Assembly: GCA_041658565.1 (NCBI GenBank)
Contig: JBAZZY010000001.1
Span: 186,001-250,000 of the forward strand
Direction: 5' to 3'
DNA: 64,000 bases
From: Actinomycetota bacterium
GTDB taxonomy: Bacteria; Actinomycetota; AC-67
Shown: positions 52,129-61,375 of the stretch, one piece after another
Numbering within the stretch: the stretch's first letter is position 1
Layout: every line of letters starts with the position of its first letter
Notes under the pieces: generated by a model
Database searches by the model: none
Seen by the model: the letters and a program-made list of their open reading frames with translations, nothing else
Told to the model about the DNA's origin: nothing
Position numbers and translations under genes: made by a program

Positions 52129-52860
52129 TTACAAGATCTTCGACATGAACGCGCGCGTGCGCGACTCGCGGGGATTCCCCAAGACGTCCTTCGGCGGGCC
52201 CTGCTCGATGATCGTCCCCCCGTCGATAAACGCCACTCGGTGGGCGACCTGACGCGCAAACCCCATTTCGTGGGTGACCACCACCATCGTCATACCCCCG
52301 GAAGCCAGATCTCGCATGACGTCGAGCACGTCTTGGACCAACTCGGGATCCAGCGCACTCGTCACTTCGTCGAACAGCATCGCCTTCGGACGCATTGCGA
52401 GCGCGCGCGCGATAGCCACGCGCTGCTGCTGCCCGCCCGACAGTTGGGAAGGATAGGACGCGGCCCGGTCGGCAAGGCCGACCTTGTCAAGTTCCTCAAG
52501 CGCGCGCCGCTCGGCTTCTTCGTGATCAACGCCGAGAACCTTCTGCAGCGCAAGCGTGATGTTGCGCCCCGCAGTCATGTGCGGAAACAGATTGAGCGAC
52601 TGGAACACGATCCCGATGCGCGCGCGCACTTCATTGAGGTTGGTCCGGATGTCGGTGATGTCGGTCCCGTCGAATACCACCCGGCCTTCGGACGGCTCCT
52701 CCAGCAAGTTGATGCACCGCAGCAGCGTGGACTTCCCCGACCCCGAGGGGCCGACAACGACGAGCACCTCGCCGGCGTCGATCTCCAGATCGATACCGCG
52801 AAGCACGTGTACGTGCCCAAACCACTTGTGCACGCCCTCCAGTCGGATAAGTGCGCTCAC
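52129..52860 (-). CDS. Polar amino-acid ABC transporter ATP-binding protein
   Basis: 243 aa of the GlnQ/HisP type: Walker A GPSGSGKST (37-45), the family-specific RCINLLEEPSEG, Q-loop VFQSLNLFPHMT, LSGGQQQRVAIARAL and AMLFDEVTSALDPE. It starts at a GTG overlapping the permease stop. Confidence 0.94.
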   Translation of the reverse strand: MSALIRLEGVHKWFGHVHVLRGIDLEIDAGEVLVVVGPSGSGKSTLLRCINLLEEPSEGRVVFDGTDITDIRTNLNEVRARIGIVFQSLNLFPHMTAGRNITLALQKVLGVDHEEAERRALEELDKVGLADRAASYPSQLSGGQQQRVAIARALAMRPKAMLFDEVTSALDPELVQDVLDVMRDLASGGMTMVVVTHEMGFARQVAHRVAFIDGGTIIEQGPPKDVLGNPRESRTRAFMSKIL

Positions 52861-53933
52861 GCTCCCGTCACCCCAACGAGTCCACTGCGCAACCGCTTCT
52901 CCAGCGCGTTCACCGCACGAATCATCGGAAGACTCACCGCCAGATACCCGACTGCCGTCGCGACAAAGAACGTCGCGTTGAAGCTGTTTGAGTATCCCTG
53001 CTGCCCCACCGACATCAGCTCGCGCTGAGCATCGGTGAGACCCAGGAAGATGACGAGCGAAGTGTCCTTGATCAGGATGACGAACTCGTTCATCAGGGGG
53101 GGGATTACCCGCCGAACCGCCTGCGGAACGATCGCGTAACGCATCGCTTGCATATACGACATGCCGAGGCCGCGCGCGGCCTCCAGTTGACTACGTTCGA
53201 TTGATTGAATCCCGGCGCGAAACACCTCGGCCGCGTACGCCGCAGTGTTCAGGCCGAAAGCAACAATTGCAGCCATGTATGTGGAGACGCCCCACTGCAG
53301 CCCGAGGGCCAGACCGAAGTAGATGAACGACAGTTGCCACAGCAGAGGCGTCCCGCGAAAGAAGTTGATGTACGCGCGCGCCGGCGCGCGCACGACGGCT
53401 CGTTTGGAAATAGCGAAGACCGCCAGCAGAAGCCCCAGCGCAATCCCGATCGCTTCGCCCGTCGCAGCCAGGAGGACTGTGTTCTTCGCTCCGGCCACGA
53501 ATGCACCGACATGCGGGCGAATTTGGTCGAAGTCGAAGAAGTTGCGCGCGAACGTGTCGATGCGTCCCTGCAGGAACCACAGGGCTCCCAGCCCCAGCAC
53601 GGCCGCCTGCGCTCCGAGGACCGCGCCCGCCACGGACTCCTCTCTCGCGAGCTTTGTCGGCATCCACCGAACGGTGACCGCACCGGTGGCCAGCGCCAGA
53701 AGTCCGAGCCCGGCTCCGACCTGGAGTACCCAGCGAAGTTCCTGCGAATGCAGCCCTCCAAGCAGACGCGTCAACGGAGTCGCTCCGAGCGCCACAACAG
53801 TCGCGATACCTCCGATGGTTACCGTCGCCAAGGCCAGACCGCCGACAACCGCCGCAGCGAAACCAAGCGGAGTGCTTTCACGCAGGAACCAGTCAACGCC
53901 GCGCGACGGACGGACGAACTGCTGGGTCGCCAT
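52857..53933 (-). CDS. Polar amino-acid ABC transporter permease
   Basis: 358 aa from the ATG at 53933 with GGAGGAG upstream. The C-terminal HisM/GlnP domain has the EAA loop (QLEAARGLGMSYMQAMRYAI) and NEFVILIKDTSLVIFLGL. About 120 N-terminal residues add extra membrane segments, longer than the minimal GlnP. Confidence 0.93.
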   Translation of the reverse strand: MATQQFVRPSRGVDWFLRESTPLGFAAAVVGGLALATVTIGGIATVVALGATPLTRLLGGLHSQELRWVLQVGAGLGLLALATGAVTVRWMPTKLAREESVAGAVLGAQAAVLGLGALWFLQGRIDTFARNFFDFDQIRPHVGAFVAGAKNTVLLAATGEAIGIALGLLLAVFAISKRAVVRAPARAYINFFRGTPLLWQLSFIYFGLALGLQWGVSTYMAAIVAFGLNTAAYAAEVFRAGIQSIERSQLEAARGLGMSYMQAMRYAIVPQAVRRVIPPLMNEFVILIKDTSLVIFLGLTDAQRELMSVGQQGYSNSFNATFFVATAVGYLAVSLPMIRAVNALEKRLRSGLVGVTGA

Positions 53934-53949
53934 GGCTCCTCCTTCAGCA

Positions 53950-53977
53950 CGGGGCCCGCGCATTCGCGCGGGCCCCG
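53950..53977 (-). promoter_or_regulatory. Intercistronic hairpin between binding-protein and permease genes
   Basis: A perfect 12-bp stem (CGGGGCCCGCGC / GCGCGGGCCCCG, loop ATTC) without a T-tract lies 15 bases after the binding-protein stop. Such hairpins protect the upstream mRNA or cause partial termination, raising binding-protein yield relative to the permease. Confidence 0.65.
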
Positions 53978-53992
53978 TTCACATCCGGGCGT

Positions 53993-54862
53993 CTACTTCT
54001 TTGCGTACGAAGGCAACTGCTGGTCGGGGAAGTACTTCGTGAAGATGGTCGCGTAGGACCCGTCGGCGAACATCTCGTCAAGCGCTGCGTTGACCGCGGC
54101 CAGCAGGCCCGGGTTGGATTTCGCGATTGCGATCCCGTACTGCTCGCCGGTCTCGATCTGCTGAGTCACCTTCAGATCGCTTTTGCTCTTGATCGCCTCC
54201 AGCGACACCGGCAAGTCATTCACGACGCCGACGAGCTGCCCCGCTTCCAGCGCATCGAACATCGTGGGCGCCTTCACGTAGCCCACGATCTGGATGCCCT
54301 TCGGCTTCAGATTCGCGTCGGCCCAGAACTTGCCGGTCGTTCCGTTCTGCACGCCGACTCGGTCGCCGGACTTGAGGCCGTCGGTCGTCGCGAGCGCCGG
54401 AGTCCGCTTTGCGTTCACCGTGAGCGACTGCAAAGAGGAATAGTACGCGGTTGCAAACGACACCAACTCCCGCCGCTTCGTCACGACGTCATACGCGGGA
54501 GACCCTTGCGGCGCGTACGCAGTCACCGCCGATACGACGGCGTCGAACTTGTCGGCGGCAAGTGAGGTGAAGATGGTGTCGAAGTTACTCGTCACCCACT
54601 CCACGGTCAGGCCGAGCTTGGCCGCTATCGCTTCCATCAGATCAACGTCGAAGCCCACGAGCTTGTCCGACTTGTCTTTGTACTCGAAGGGTGGGTACGG
54701 GATGTCCGAGCCGACCTTCAGAGTGCCTTGCGCCAACGTCGTAAACGACGGGCTCGGTGACGGGCTCTCCCTCACAGTCGTCCTGGTCTTTGCGCAGGCC
54801 GAACCGGCCAGCGCAAGCATCACCAACCCGGCCACAACCACACGCGACGACCGACGTGCCAT
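53993..54862 (-). CDS. Polar amino-acid ABC transporter substrate-binding lipoprotein
   Basis: 289 aa from the ATG at 54862 with GGGAGG upstream. Lipoprotein signal (VMLALAGSAC, Cys23) and family 3 binding-protein motifs (LKVGSDIPYPPFEYKDKSDK, LVGFDVDLMEAIAAKLGL, GVQNGTTGKFWAD). Amino-acid specificity is unknown. Confidence 0.93.
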   Translation of the reverse strand: MARRSSRVVVAGLVMLALAGSACAKTRTTVRESPSPSPSFTTLAQGTLKVGSDIPYPPFEYKDKSDKLVGFDVDLMEAIAAKLGLTVEWVTSNFDTIFTSLAADKFDAVVSAVTAYAPQGSPAYDVVTKRRELVSFATAYYSSLQSLTVNAKRTPALATTDGLKSGDRVGVQNGTTGKFWADANLKPKGIQIVGYVKAPTMFDALEAGQLVGVVNDLPVSLEAIKSKSDLKVTQQIETGEQYGIAIAKSNPGLLAAVNAALDEMFADGSYATIFTKYFPDQQLPSYAKK

Positions 54863-54899
54863 GTCTGCCTCCCGTTCCCTCCGGAGTCCCCTGCGTGCG

Positions 54900-54905
54900 A
54901 TTCTA
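54900..54905 (-). promoter_or_regulatory. -10 element of the amino-acid ABC operon
   Basis: Minus-strand TAGAAT, about 38 bases before the ATG; the -35 (GCAAAT or TTGTGT depending on spacing) is weak. Confidence 0.4.
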
Positions 54906-54941
54906 CGCCCGCCAAGGACACAATTTGCCGCGTGAAGGGGT

Positions 54942-55532
54942 TTATTCCTCGGGTGAGATGTGCCCGTCGAGGACGGCCTGCGCGACATCGGCCATCGGCA
55001 GCCGTCTGCGCATTGCCGACTGCCGAATGAAGCGATACGCGGCGGCTTCACGCAGACCGAAGCGGTCCATCAACACGCCCTTGGCTCGCTCGACCGTCTT
55101 GCGCGCTTCAAGCTGTTGATTGAGGCCCCCTACTTCGCTCACCAACGCCGTGAGTTGCTGAAAGCGAGCCTTGGCGACTTCGACGGCCGGCAGCAAGTCC
55201 CGCCGCTGGAACGGCTTGACGAGGTAGGCCATTGCTCCGGCCTCGGTCGCCCTCTCGACGAGTTCCCGCTGCGAGTACGCCGTGAGGATAAGAACCGGCG
55301 CGATCCACTCTTCCGATATCTCGGACGCCGCTTCGATCCCGTCCTTCCCCGGCATCTTTATGTCCAAGATCACCAAGTCGGGAGACGTTGCGCGCGCCAG
55401 CGCGACCGCGGTCTCTCCGTCGGCAGCCTCGAAAACCTCGTAGCCCTCTTCGCGCAGCATTTCCGCGAGGTCCAGCCGGATGATCGCATCGTCTTCGGCT
55501 ACAACAACCCGCGGCCGGACGGAATCGCTCAT
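54942..55532 (-). CDS. pdtaR: ANTAR-domain response regulator (PdtaR-like)
   Basis: 196 aa from the ATG at 55532. The receiver has phospho-acceptor Asp57 (LVILDIKMPGKDG) and the Lys in YLVKPF. The C-terminal ANTAR RNA-binding domain is LEARKTVERAKGVLMDRFGL then AAYRFIRQSAMRRRLPM. ANTAR regulators act by antitermination on RNA hairpins. Its kinase is not obvious here. A pdtaR homologue near polA-rpsA is conserved in actinobacteria (Rv1626 in M. tuberculosis). Confidence 0.92.
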   Translation of the reverse strand: MSDSVRPRVVVAEDDAIIRLDLAEMLREEGYEVFEAADGETAVALARATSPDLVILDIKMPGKDGIEAASEISEEWIAPVLILTAYSQRELVERATEAGAMAYLVKPFQRRDLLPAVEVAKARFQQLTALVSEVGGLNQQLEARKTVERAKGVLMDRFGLREAAAYRFIRQSAMRRRLPMADVAQAVLDGHISPEE

Positions 55533-55540
55533 GTTTGCAG

Positions 55541-55546
55541 AGTTTA
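55541..55546 (-). promoter_or_regulatory. -10 element of the ANTAR regulator
   Basis: Minus-strand TAAACT ends 8 bases before the ATG, and no Shine-Dalgarno is present. Confidence 0.4.
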
Positions 55547-55548
55547 CG

Positions 55549-55836
55549 TTAGCGCCCCGCCGCACCGCCGAGCTTGTCCAGCAATCGATCTTGCTCGGCC
55601 CTGAGTTCATCGAGCTTTCGCGCAAGATCCCCACGTGCACGCCGCAGCAGGGCAAGGTCGCCCGATGCCTCGGTGCTCTCGCGAACGGCAAGCGGCGTCT
55701 CCGAGACCAGTGCGCGAATGCGCGCGTCCTCGGCGACGTCGGACTGAAACAAGATCTGCTCGTCGAGGATCTGGGATTCGACTTGGACCTCGCGGATCTC
55801 CACCGAGATCGCCCGCAGGCGGTCGACGATGCTCAC
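55549..55836 (-). CDS. Small coiled-coil protein
   Basis: 95 aa from the GTG at 55836, which has GAGGCG upstream. Two long charged helices (SIVDRLRAISVEIREVQVES and RRARGDLARKLDELRAEQDR) predict a coiled coil. No family recognised. It lies between the acyl-CoA dehydrogenase and the ANTAR regulator on the same strand. Confidence 0.65.
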   Translation of the reverse strand: MSIVDRLRAISVEIREVQVESQILDEQILFQSDVAEDARIRALVSETPLAVRESTEASGDLALLRRARGDLARKLDELRAEQDRLLDKLGGAAGR

Positions 55837-55855
55837 CGTCGCCTCAGCAGCGTGA

Positions 55856-57514
55856 TCAGAATGCCTCGTCCCGCCCGAACGCCAGTGCACCCAACTCGGC
55901 GTCATCGACGGGCACGCCGGGGCCCACGAGTGGCTCCGAGGTGAACAGTGCCGCAGCGGTGGCCGCGCGCGCGTCGCCCTTCTTGTCGAGCGCCCAGCCG
56001 GCCGCCTCGCACAGCAGCGCCGCCTCATACGTGCGAGCCATGCCCCAAGCGATTCGCCGTGCCGCGCCTTCGTGGGCCTCCAACATCATCTGCCGCAACG
56101 AAACGGTGGCATCCCGAACCGCGCGCGCCGGGCCGGCGATCAGAGGGTGGTCGTAGGCGCGCGCCCGTGCCTCGACGTCCTCGCAAAACGCAGCCGCCGC
56201 CTGAGGGGACTTCGCCAGCGCGCGCAACACGTCCAGAGCCAGCACCGAAGTCGTTCCCTCCCAAATGCAGTTCACGTGTGCATCCCGCAGCATCCGAGGA
56301 ATGCCGGTGTCCTCCACGTACCCGGCCCCGCCAAAGGACTCCATCAACTCGCTGGTGACCCACACCGCTTGACGGCTGATAGCCATCTTCGCCAGCGGCA
56401 TCACGACGCGTACGAGTTCGGCGCCCTCGCCGGTCCGCTCGGCCGCCCCCAGCAGCTCGGCCGCCCGGTAGGCCAACCCCTGCGCCGCCTCGACCTCGGC
56501 AGCGACTCGCGCGATCCAGGCACGGTGCAGCGGCAGTTCGCCTATCGGGCGACCAAACGCTTCGCGACGACCCGCATAATCCCGTGCAAGATCCAGCGCT
56601 GCGCCCATCGCTCCCACGGAACCAAAGGCGGCGTGCACGCGCGTGATGTTCAACATCGTTGCGATCTTGCGCACTCCGTGTCCCAGGTCGCCCACCTGAA
56701 CCGCCACGGCGCCATCCAGATCCACTTCGGCAGTAGGCAGCGACTTGGTGCCGAGCTTGTCCTTCAGGCGGCGAATCGTGATCCCGTTCCACGAACCCGA
56801 GGCGTCGCGCAACTCCATGAAGAACAACGACAGCCCACGGCTCCCTTGCTCGGCGCCTTCCGGCCGAGCGAGCAGCAACGCAACGTCGGCCGGAACGATT
56901 GCCGACGTGAACCACTTCGCGCCGTGCAGCGTCCAAGTGCCATCGACACGCCGGCGCGCGACCGTGCTCGAGCGCGACACGTCCGACCCGCCCTCGATCT
57001 CGGTCATCCACTGTCCGGCCGTCACCGCGTCGCGCCGCGCAGTCAAGCCCGGGACCCAGCGTTCCGCGAGTTCCGGCGACTCCGCAATGAGCACGCGCGC
57101 GGCGGCATCGCTCATCGACAGTGGACAATCGGCCGTCGCCGAAGATGGGTCGTACAAGTCCAGCAGCGCGAACTGCGCGACACGCGCCCACGCACCGAAA
57201 CGGTCCTCGTATGCCGCGGCGACGACCCCGGCCTCTCGCCCGATCTCAATAATGCGCAGCCATGCCGGATCAACATCCACGCGGTCGATGCGTCGCCCCC
57301 AGGCGTCCCAGGGAACATGACGCGGGGGGTTGCGCTCGGCCTGCTCAACGAGATCGGCCAATTCGCCGGCGGCCAGCGCGCCCATTGCGTCGAGTTCGGG
57401 GGCAAGCTCCAGGTAGACATCCTCGGGAAGCAAACGCTCGAGCGTGGCGCGCAGCGCGCGGTCGGTTCGGAAACGGTTCGTGAACCGAGGGGGATCCTGC
57501 AGAAACGGCTCCAT
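55856..57514 (-). CDS. AidB-like acyl-CoA dehydrogenase
   Basis: 552 aa from the ATG at 57514; a TACTGT -10-like hexamer ends 8 bases before it and no Shine-Dalgarno is seen. Flavin-site motifs of the acyl-CoA dehydrogenase fold are present (WMTEIEGGSDVSRSSTVARR; HGAKWFTSAIVPADVALLLA; SFGGAGYVEDTGIPRMLRDA). Its length and extra domains fit the AidB subgroup (E. coli AidB, 541 aa, alkylation response). The longer open frame upstream is an antisense shadow of the kinase gene. Confidence 0.88.
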   Translation of the reverse strand: MEPFLQDPPRFTNRFRTDRALRATLERLLPEDVYLELAPELDAMGALAAGELADLVEQAERNPPRHVPWDAWGRRIDRVDVDPAWLRIIEIGREAGVVAAAYEDRFGAWARVAQFALLDLYDPSSATADCPLSMSDAAARVLIAESPELAERWVPGLTARRDAVTAGQWMTEIEGGSDVSRSSTVARRRVDGTWTLHGAKWFTSAIVPADVALLLARPEGAEQGSRGLSLFFMELRDASGSWNGITIRRLKDKLGTKSLPTAEVDLDGAVAVQVGDLGHGVRKIATMLNITRVHAAFGSVGAMGAALDLARDYAGRREAFGRPIGELPLHRAWIARVAAEVEAAQGLAYRAAELLGAAERTGEGAELVRVVMPLAKMAISRQAVWVTSELMESFGGAGYVEDTGIPRMLRDAHVNCIWEGTTSVLALDVLRALAKSPQAAAAFCEDVEARARAYDHPLIAGPARAVRDATVSLRQMMLEAHEGAARRIAWGMARTYEAALLCEAAGWALDKKGDARAATAAALFTSEPLVGPGVPVDDAELGALAFGRDEAF

Positions 57515-57614
57515 GACCCGCGACAGTATCCCGAGCCGGCCCGATGGAACAAGCACAAGCCTGTGCATACAGCCCATTGCACATCGAACCCCTCCGGCGT
57601 ACCTTCGAGCAGAA

Positions 57615-59375
57615 ATGTCTCTTGCACTGCGTTTTTGGGGCAATCCGCGCAGGATTCCCCCCAGGATCGCGAGATGGATTGCGCTCGCGGTCGTCATCGA
57701 GTCCACGGTTATCGTCGGTGCTGGTCGTTCCGGATGGCCGCACGCAACGGTCACAGCCCTTCTCGTCGCAACAGCGCTCCTCGCGTCGCTCGCGTGTTTC
57801 ACCACCGCGCGCAGCACACCCGTCCCCGCAGCGTGGCGCGCCCTTGGAGCGTGCGCCGGCGCCTGGGCTGCCGTCGAGGCGGTGCAGGCCTGGTTCGAGT
57901 TCTTCGCGCATCGGACCGAACCGATCCCCTCGCTTGCCGACGTCGCATTCATGGGGGCGGCCGTCGGAGCACTCACGGCTGCAGTGTCGTTCTCCGGGCG
58001 GCCTCGATCGCCGGCCCGACTCTGGCTCGATGCGGCCATTGCGGCCGGGGCGCTCGGCTTCGTCGCGTGGAGCGCCGTCGTCGCGCATGCATCCCGGATC
58101 GAGTTCGCATCGACGGCCCAGCGCATTACAACGTTCGGGCACCCGCTGATCGACGCAGTCGTCGTGGGCGTCCTTGCGGTGCTCGCCCTATCTCGGCACG
58201 CTCCGACTACCGGCGTCGCGCTCGCATGCACCGGACTCGCAGTTCTCGCGGCGGGCGACGCCGCTTCGTGGCGCCTGGATCCACTGGGCCCGGCGCCGGC
58301 GATCCTCGATGCCGTTCGGATCACCGGGTACCTCCTGCTCGCATCGGCTGCGCGCGTGATTGGTCCACGCGACGTCTCGCAACGGACCCCAAGCAGCCTG
58401 CGGTTCTCGGCAGGACCCTCCGCGGTTACCGTCCTGATGGCAGTCGGCGTCGCCGCGGTGAACCAGGCCCGCGGCATCGGTTTGGACGCCTCGCTGTTTT
58501 GGATCGCGCTGGGCGTCATCGTCGCGGCGATCGCACGCAGCGTAGTCTCGGCCTCGGACAACAGCGCGCGCGCGCGTGGATTCGAAGCCAAAGTCGCAGA
58601 ACGCACGGCGGAGTTGGAGGATGCGCTGGCGCGCGCCGACGAAGCGCGCAAGACCGAGGATGCCTTCGTCGCCACGGTCTCACACGAGTTGAGGACTCCG
58701 CTGACCACGATGCTCGGAGCCACGATCACGATGCTTCGCCCCGAGATCCCCATGTGCGAGGACGCCCGCGTCCTTGCCGGCATCGCACACCGCGGAGCAG
58801 AGCGCATGTCGAGTCTGGTGGAAGAGATGCTCATCGCTTCGGGCATCGGCGGCGCCGACCGTCCGACGCCCGGGATCTCGTTCGACGCCGGCGCGCGCCT
58901 GCTCACAGTCCTGAACGCTCACCACGCGAGCGCCCATCGCACGCACACCTCAATCGATTCCTCGCTGCCCGCAGAGGGGGACCCCGAGCGCTTCGAGATC
59001 GCCATCTCTCAACTACTGGAGAACGCGGTGAAGTTCGCCCCTCACGGACCCATCGATGTCTCGGCGCGAAACACGGCGCGTGGAGTCGAAATCCGTGTCC
59101 GCGACTACGGTCCGGGCATCCCCGCAGACGCTCGCGAACGCATCTTCGATCGCTTCTACCAGGCCGACGCGGGCATCACCCGTTCGTGCGGCGGTAGCGG
59201 CCTCGGGCTCTTCATCGCGCGCAGACTGGTCGAAGCGATGGGGGGGTCTCTGGTCCTCGAGAGCGTCGCACCCGGCGCGGCGTTCTGCCTATCGCTGCCG
59301 GCCTCCGGACGGCGTCGACTCTCGCTCAAGCCGCCCGCGTGGCACGAGCCGTCGGGAGTCAATAGCGCGATATGA
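57615..59375 (+). CDS. Membrane sensor histidine kinase
   Basis: 586 aa. Nine or so membrane segments (residues 20-312), a short coiled coil (AKVAERTAELEDALARADEA), HisKA with His357 (FVATVSHELRTPLTTML), and an HATPase domain (QLLENAVKFAP, DYGPGIP, GGSGLGLFIARRLV). The membrane region resembles MASE-like sensory domains, ligand unknown. No cognate regulator is adjacent except the REC protein at 60972. Confidence 0.9.
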   Translation: MSLALRFWGNPRRIPPRIARWIALAVVIESTVIVGAGRSGWPHATVTALLVATALLASLACFTTARSTPVPAAWRALGACAGAWAAVEAVQAWFEFFAHRTEPIPSLADVAFMGAAVGALTAAVSFSGRPRSPARLWLDAAIAAGALGFVAWSAVVAHASRIEFASTAQRITTFGHPLIDAVVVGVLAVLALSRHAPTTGVALACTGLAVLAAGDAASWRLDPLGPAPAILDAVRITGYLLLASAARVIGPRDVSQRTPSSLRFSAGPSAVTVLMAVGVAAVNQARGIGLDASLFWIALGVIVAAIARSVVSASDNSARARGFEAKVAERTAELEDALARADEARKTEDAFVATVSHELRTPLTTMLGATITMLRPEIPMCEDARVLAGIAHRGAERMSSLVEEMLIASGIGGADRPTPGISFDAGARLLTVLNAHHASAHRTHTSIDSSLPAEGDPERFEIAISQLLENAVKFAPHGPIDVSARNTARGVEIRVRDYGPGIPADARERIFDRFYQADAGITRSCGGSGLGLFIARRLVEAMGGSLVLESVAPGAAFCLSLPASGRRRLSLKPPAWHEPSGVNSAI

Positions 59376-59517
59376 GCCATTTCGCATTCGCCGACGTCAC
59401 AAACCGCACGAAACCCCTTCCGGATGCGTTTACCTCAGGTCCCATTCGCCCCGCGCCCTTGTTCCCGCCGCGCAGAGATGTACCTTGAAGGTCATCAATC
59501 AAACGGAGTTCGGACGC

Positions 59518-60975
59518 ATGGCCCGAGACGAGGCAAACGACATCAACGCGGTGAACGCACCGGCTGTCCAATGGACCGACGATTTGGTGCGTCGAGTCAT
59601 CGAGACATCGCTCGACGCAATCGTCGTCGTGGATGGACGCGGCGCGATCGCGTTCGCGAACCAACAGACCGCGAAGATGTTCGGATACAACGACGAGGAG
59701 TTGCTGGGAGCGTCCGTGGAGATGCTCGTCCCTGAACGCCTGCGGAGCCGCCACCGGCCGCATCGCGAGGGGTACGGCGAGAAGCCACAGCCACGCCCGA
59801 TGGGCATCGGGCTGGACTTGTTCGCGCGGCGAAAGGATGGCTCGGAGTTTCCGGTAGAGATCAGTCTTGCGCCTTTCGACTCTCCCGCCGGACCACTCGT
59901 CTCGGCAAACATTCGCGACATCAGCCACCAACGCGCGCTTGAGGCGATGAACAGCCGGCTCGCGGCCATTGTCGAGTCCTCCTCGGATGCGATCATCGGA
60001 ACCAACAGGCAGCGCATCATCACGGCATGGAACGCCGGCGCGGAACGCGTGTACGGCCATCCGGCATCCGACGCTCTCGGTCGATCGATCGCCCTCTTGG
60101 TGTCGCCCGAGAAGTCGGATGAGTGCCCTGCGATCTTCGACGCAGCCTTCGACGGAACCACGACCGAAGGCTTCGAGACGCAACGCTTGCGACGCGATGG
60201 AAGACAGATCGACGTCTCGCTGACGGTCTCGCCGATCGTTGATCGGCGCACCGGCGTCGTCACAGGCGCGTCCATCATCGCGCGCGACATCACCGAGAAG
60301 AAGGCCGCCGAACAGGCACTGTCTGTGTTCATCGCGAATGCGGCCCACGAACTTCGCACGCCGTTGACGACGCTGGCCGGATTCGCCGACGTACTCGCCA
60401 TCCATCGGCACACGATGAACGAGGAGCAGATGGAGCAGGCCTTCGAAGTCGTGCGGCGCCAGGGCGCGCGCGCAAGAGAGCTGATCGACAACTTGCTGGA
60501 TCTCTCCCGCATCGACGCCGGCAGTCCGTCGGTAACTCTGCAGTCGGTAGCATTGCGCGCAGCCATCGAACATGCCGTTGATCTCGCCATACCGCCCGAC
60601 GGAGTGCGCGTGCGCACCGAAGTCCCCGAGGGGATCAACGTCATCGCCGATCCGCTACGGCTTGACCAGATCGTGATCAACCTGCTGACGAACGCCTACC
60701 GCTACGGGGGCCCTAACGTGACCCTGACCGCATCCTCGAGTCACGGGACGGCCGTCCTTCGCGTGGCCGACGACGGCCCCGGGGTCCCTGAAGAACTGGT
60801 TCCGCGCCTGTTCGATCCCTTCGCGCGCGGCGGTGACGTCGCCGGCACGCCGGGGTCCGGACTCGGACTCGCCATCGTTCGACGCCTGGTGGACGCATTC
60901 GGCGGTGAGATCCGGCACGAACACAACTCCCCTACCGGAGCGATCTTTGCGCTTCGGCTGAAGGTCCAGTCGTGA
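59518..60975 (+). CDS. Soluble PAS-PAS histidine kinase
   Basis: 485 aa without membrane segments. PAS1 (residues 20-135, SLDAIVVVDGRGAIAFANQQ), PAS2 (145-262, SSSDAIIGTNRQRIITAWNA), HisKA with His277 (FIANAAHELRTPLTTLAGFA), HATPase (NLLTNAYRYGG, DDGPGVP, GSGLGLAIVRRLV). It shares GTGA with the single-domain response regulator that follows, its likely partner. Confidence 0.92.
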   Translation: MARDEANDINAVNAPAVQWTDDLVRRVIETSLDAIVVVDGRGAIAFANQQTAKMFGYNDEELLGASVEMLVPERLRSRHRPHREGYGEKPQPRPMGIGLDLFARRKDGSEFPVEISLAPFDSPAGPLVSANIRDISHQRALEAMNSRLAAIVESSSDAIIGTNRQRIITAWNAGAERVYGHPASDALGRSIALLVSPEKSDECPAIFDAAFDGTTTEGFETQRLRRDGRQIDVSLTVSPIVDRRTGVVTGASIIARDITEKKAAEQALSVFIANAAHELRTPLTTLAGFADVLAIHRHTMNEEQMEQAFEVVRRQGARARELIDNLLDLSRIDAGSPSVTLQSVALRAAIEHAVDLAIPPDGVRVRTEVPEGINVIADPLRLDQIVINLLTNAYRYGGPNVTLTASSSHGTAVLRVADDGPGVPEELVPRLFDPFARGGDVAGTPGSGLGLAIVRRLVDAFGGEIRHEHNSPTGAIFALRLKVQS

Positions 60976-61340
60976 ACCGAACCGTCTTGGTCGTCGACGA
61001 CGAGCCCGACATCCGCTTGATGCTCGGGGCGCTTCTCTCCGTAAACGGATACGACGTCCTGCAGGCTCCAACCGGCCGTGAAGCCCTGGAACTGCTGGAA
61101 GAGAACCACACCGACGCCGTCTTGCTCGATATCCGCCTGCCCGACATCGACGGGTGGGAAGTCCTTCGCCACATGCGCGCCGAGGAGCATACCGCCGACA
61201 TTCCGGTCGTCTTGGTTTCGGCGTATGCCGGCCAGGACGCCCGCACAGCGGCCGCCGACCTCGGCTGCCTGGACGTCTTCGACAAGCCGTTTGCGGCCGA
61301 GCGCTTGGTTGAAACGATCGACCGTCTTGTTGCGGTGTAG
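60972..61340 (+). CDS. Single-domain response regulator
   Basis: 122 aa receiver only: acidic VDDEPD (9-13), phospho-acceptor Asp53 (AVLLDIRLPDIDGWE), Lys at DVFDKPF. CheY/Spo0F-like with no output domain; it probably acts by phosphotransfer or protein contact downstream of the PAS kinase. Confidence 0.92.
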   Translation: MNRTVLVVDDEPDIRLMLGALLSVNGYDVLQAPTGREALELLEENHTDAVLLDIRLPDIDGWEVLRHMRAEEHTADIPVVLVSAYAGQDARTAAADLGCLDVFDKPFAAERLVETIDRLVAV

Positions 61341-61362
61341 GACGCGTCCGCCTGCCCACCGG

Positions 61363-61368
61363 TAAGGT
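61363..61368 (+). promoter_or_regulatory. -10 element of the ADP-ribosylglycohydrolase gene
   Basis: TAAGGT ends 7 bases before the ATG at 61376; no Shine-Dalgarno is visible, suggesting leaderless translation. Confidence 0.4.
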
Positions 61369-61375
61369 TTGCATC

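Noticed and set aside
56072..59197. 1041-aa + strand open frame
   Set aside because: Spans the antisense of the acyl-CoA dehydrogenase and an alternative frame of the kinase gene; Arg-rich with no motifs.
59359..60680. Two long minus-strand frames (404 and 393 aa) opposite the PAS kinase
   Set aside because: Shadows of the kinase gene, whose PAS, HisKA and HATPase motifs leave no doubt about the coding strand.
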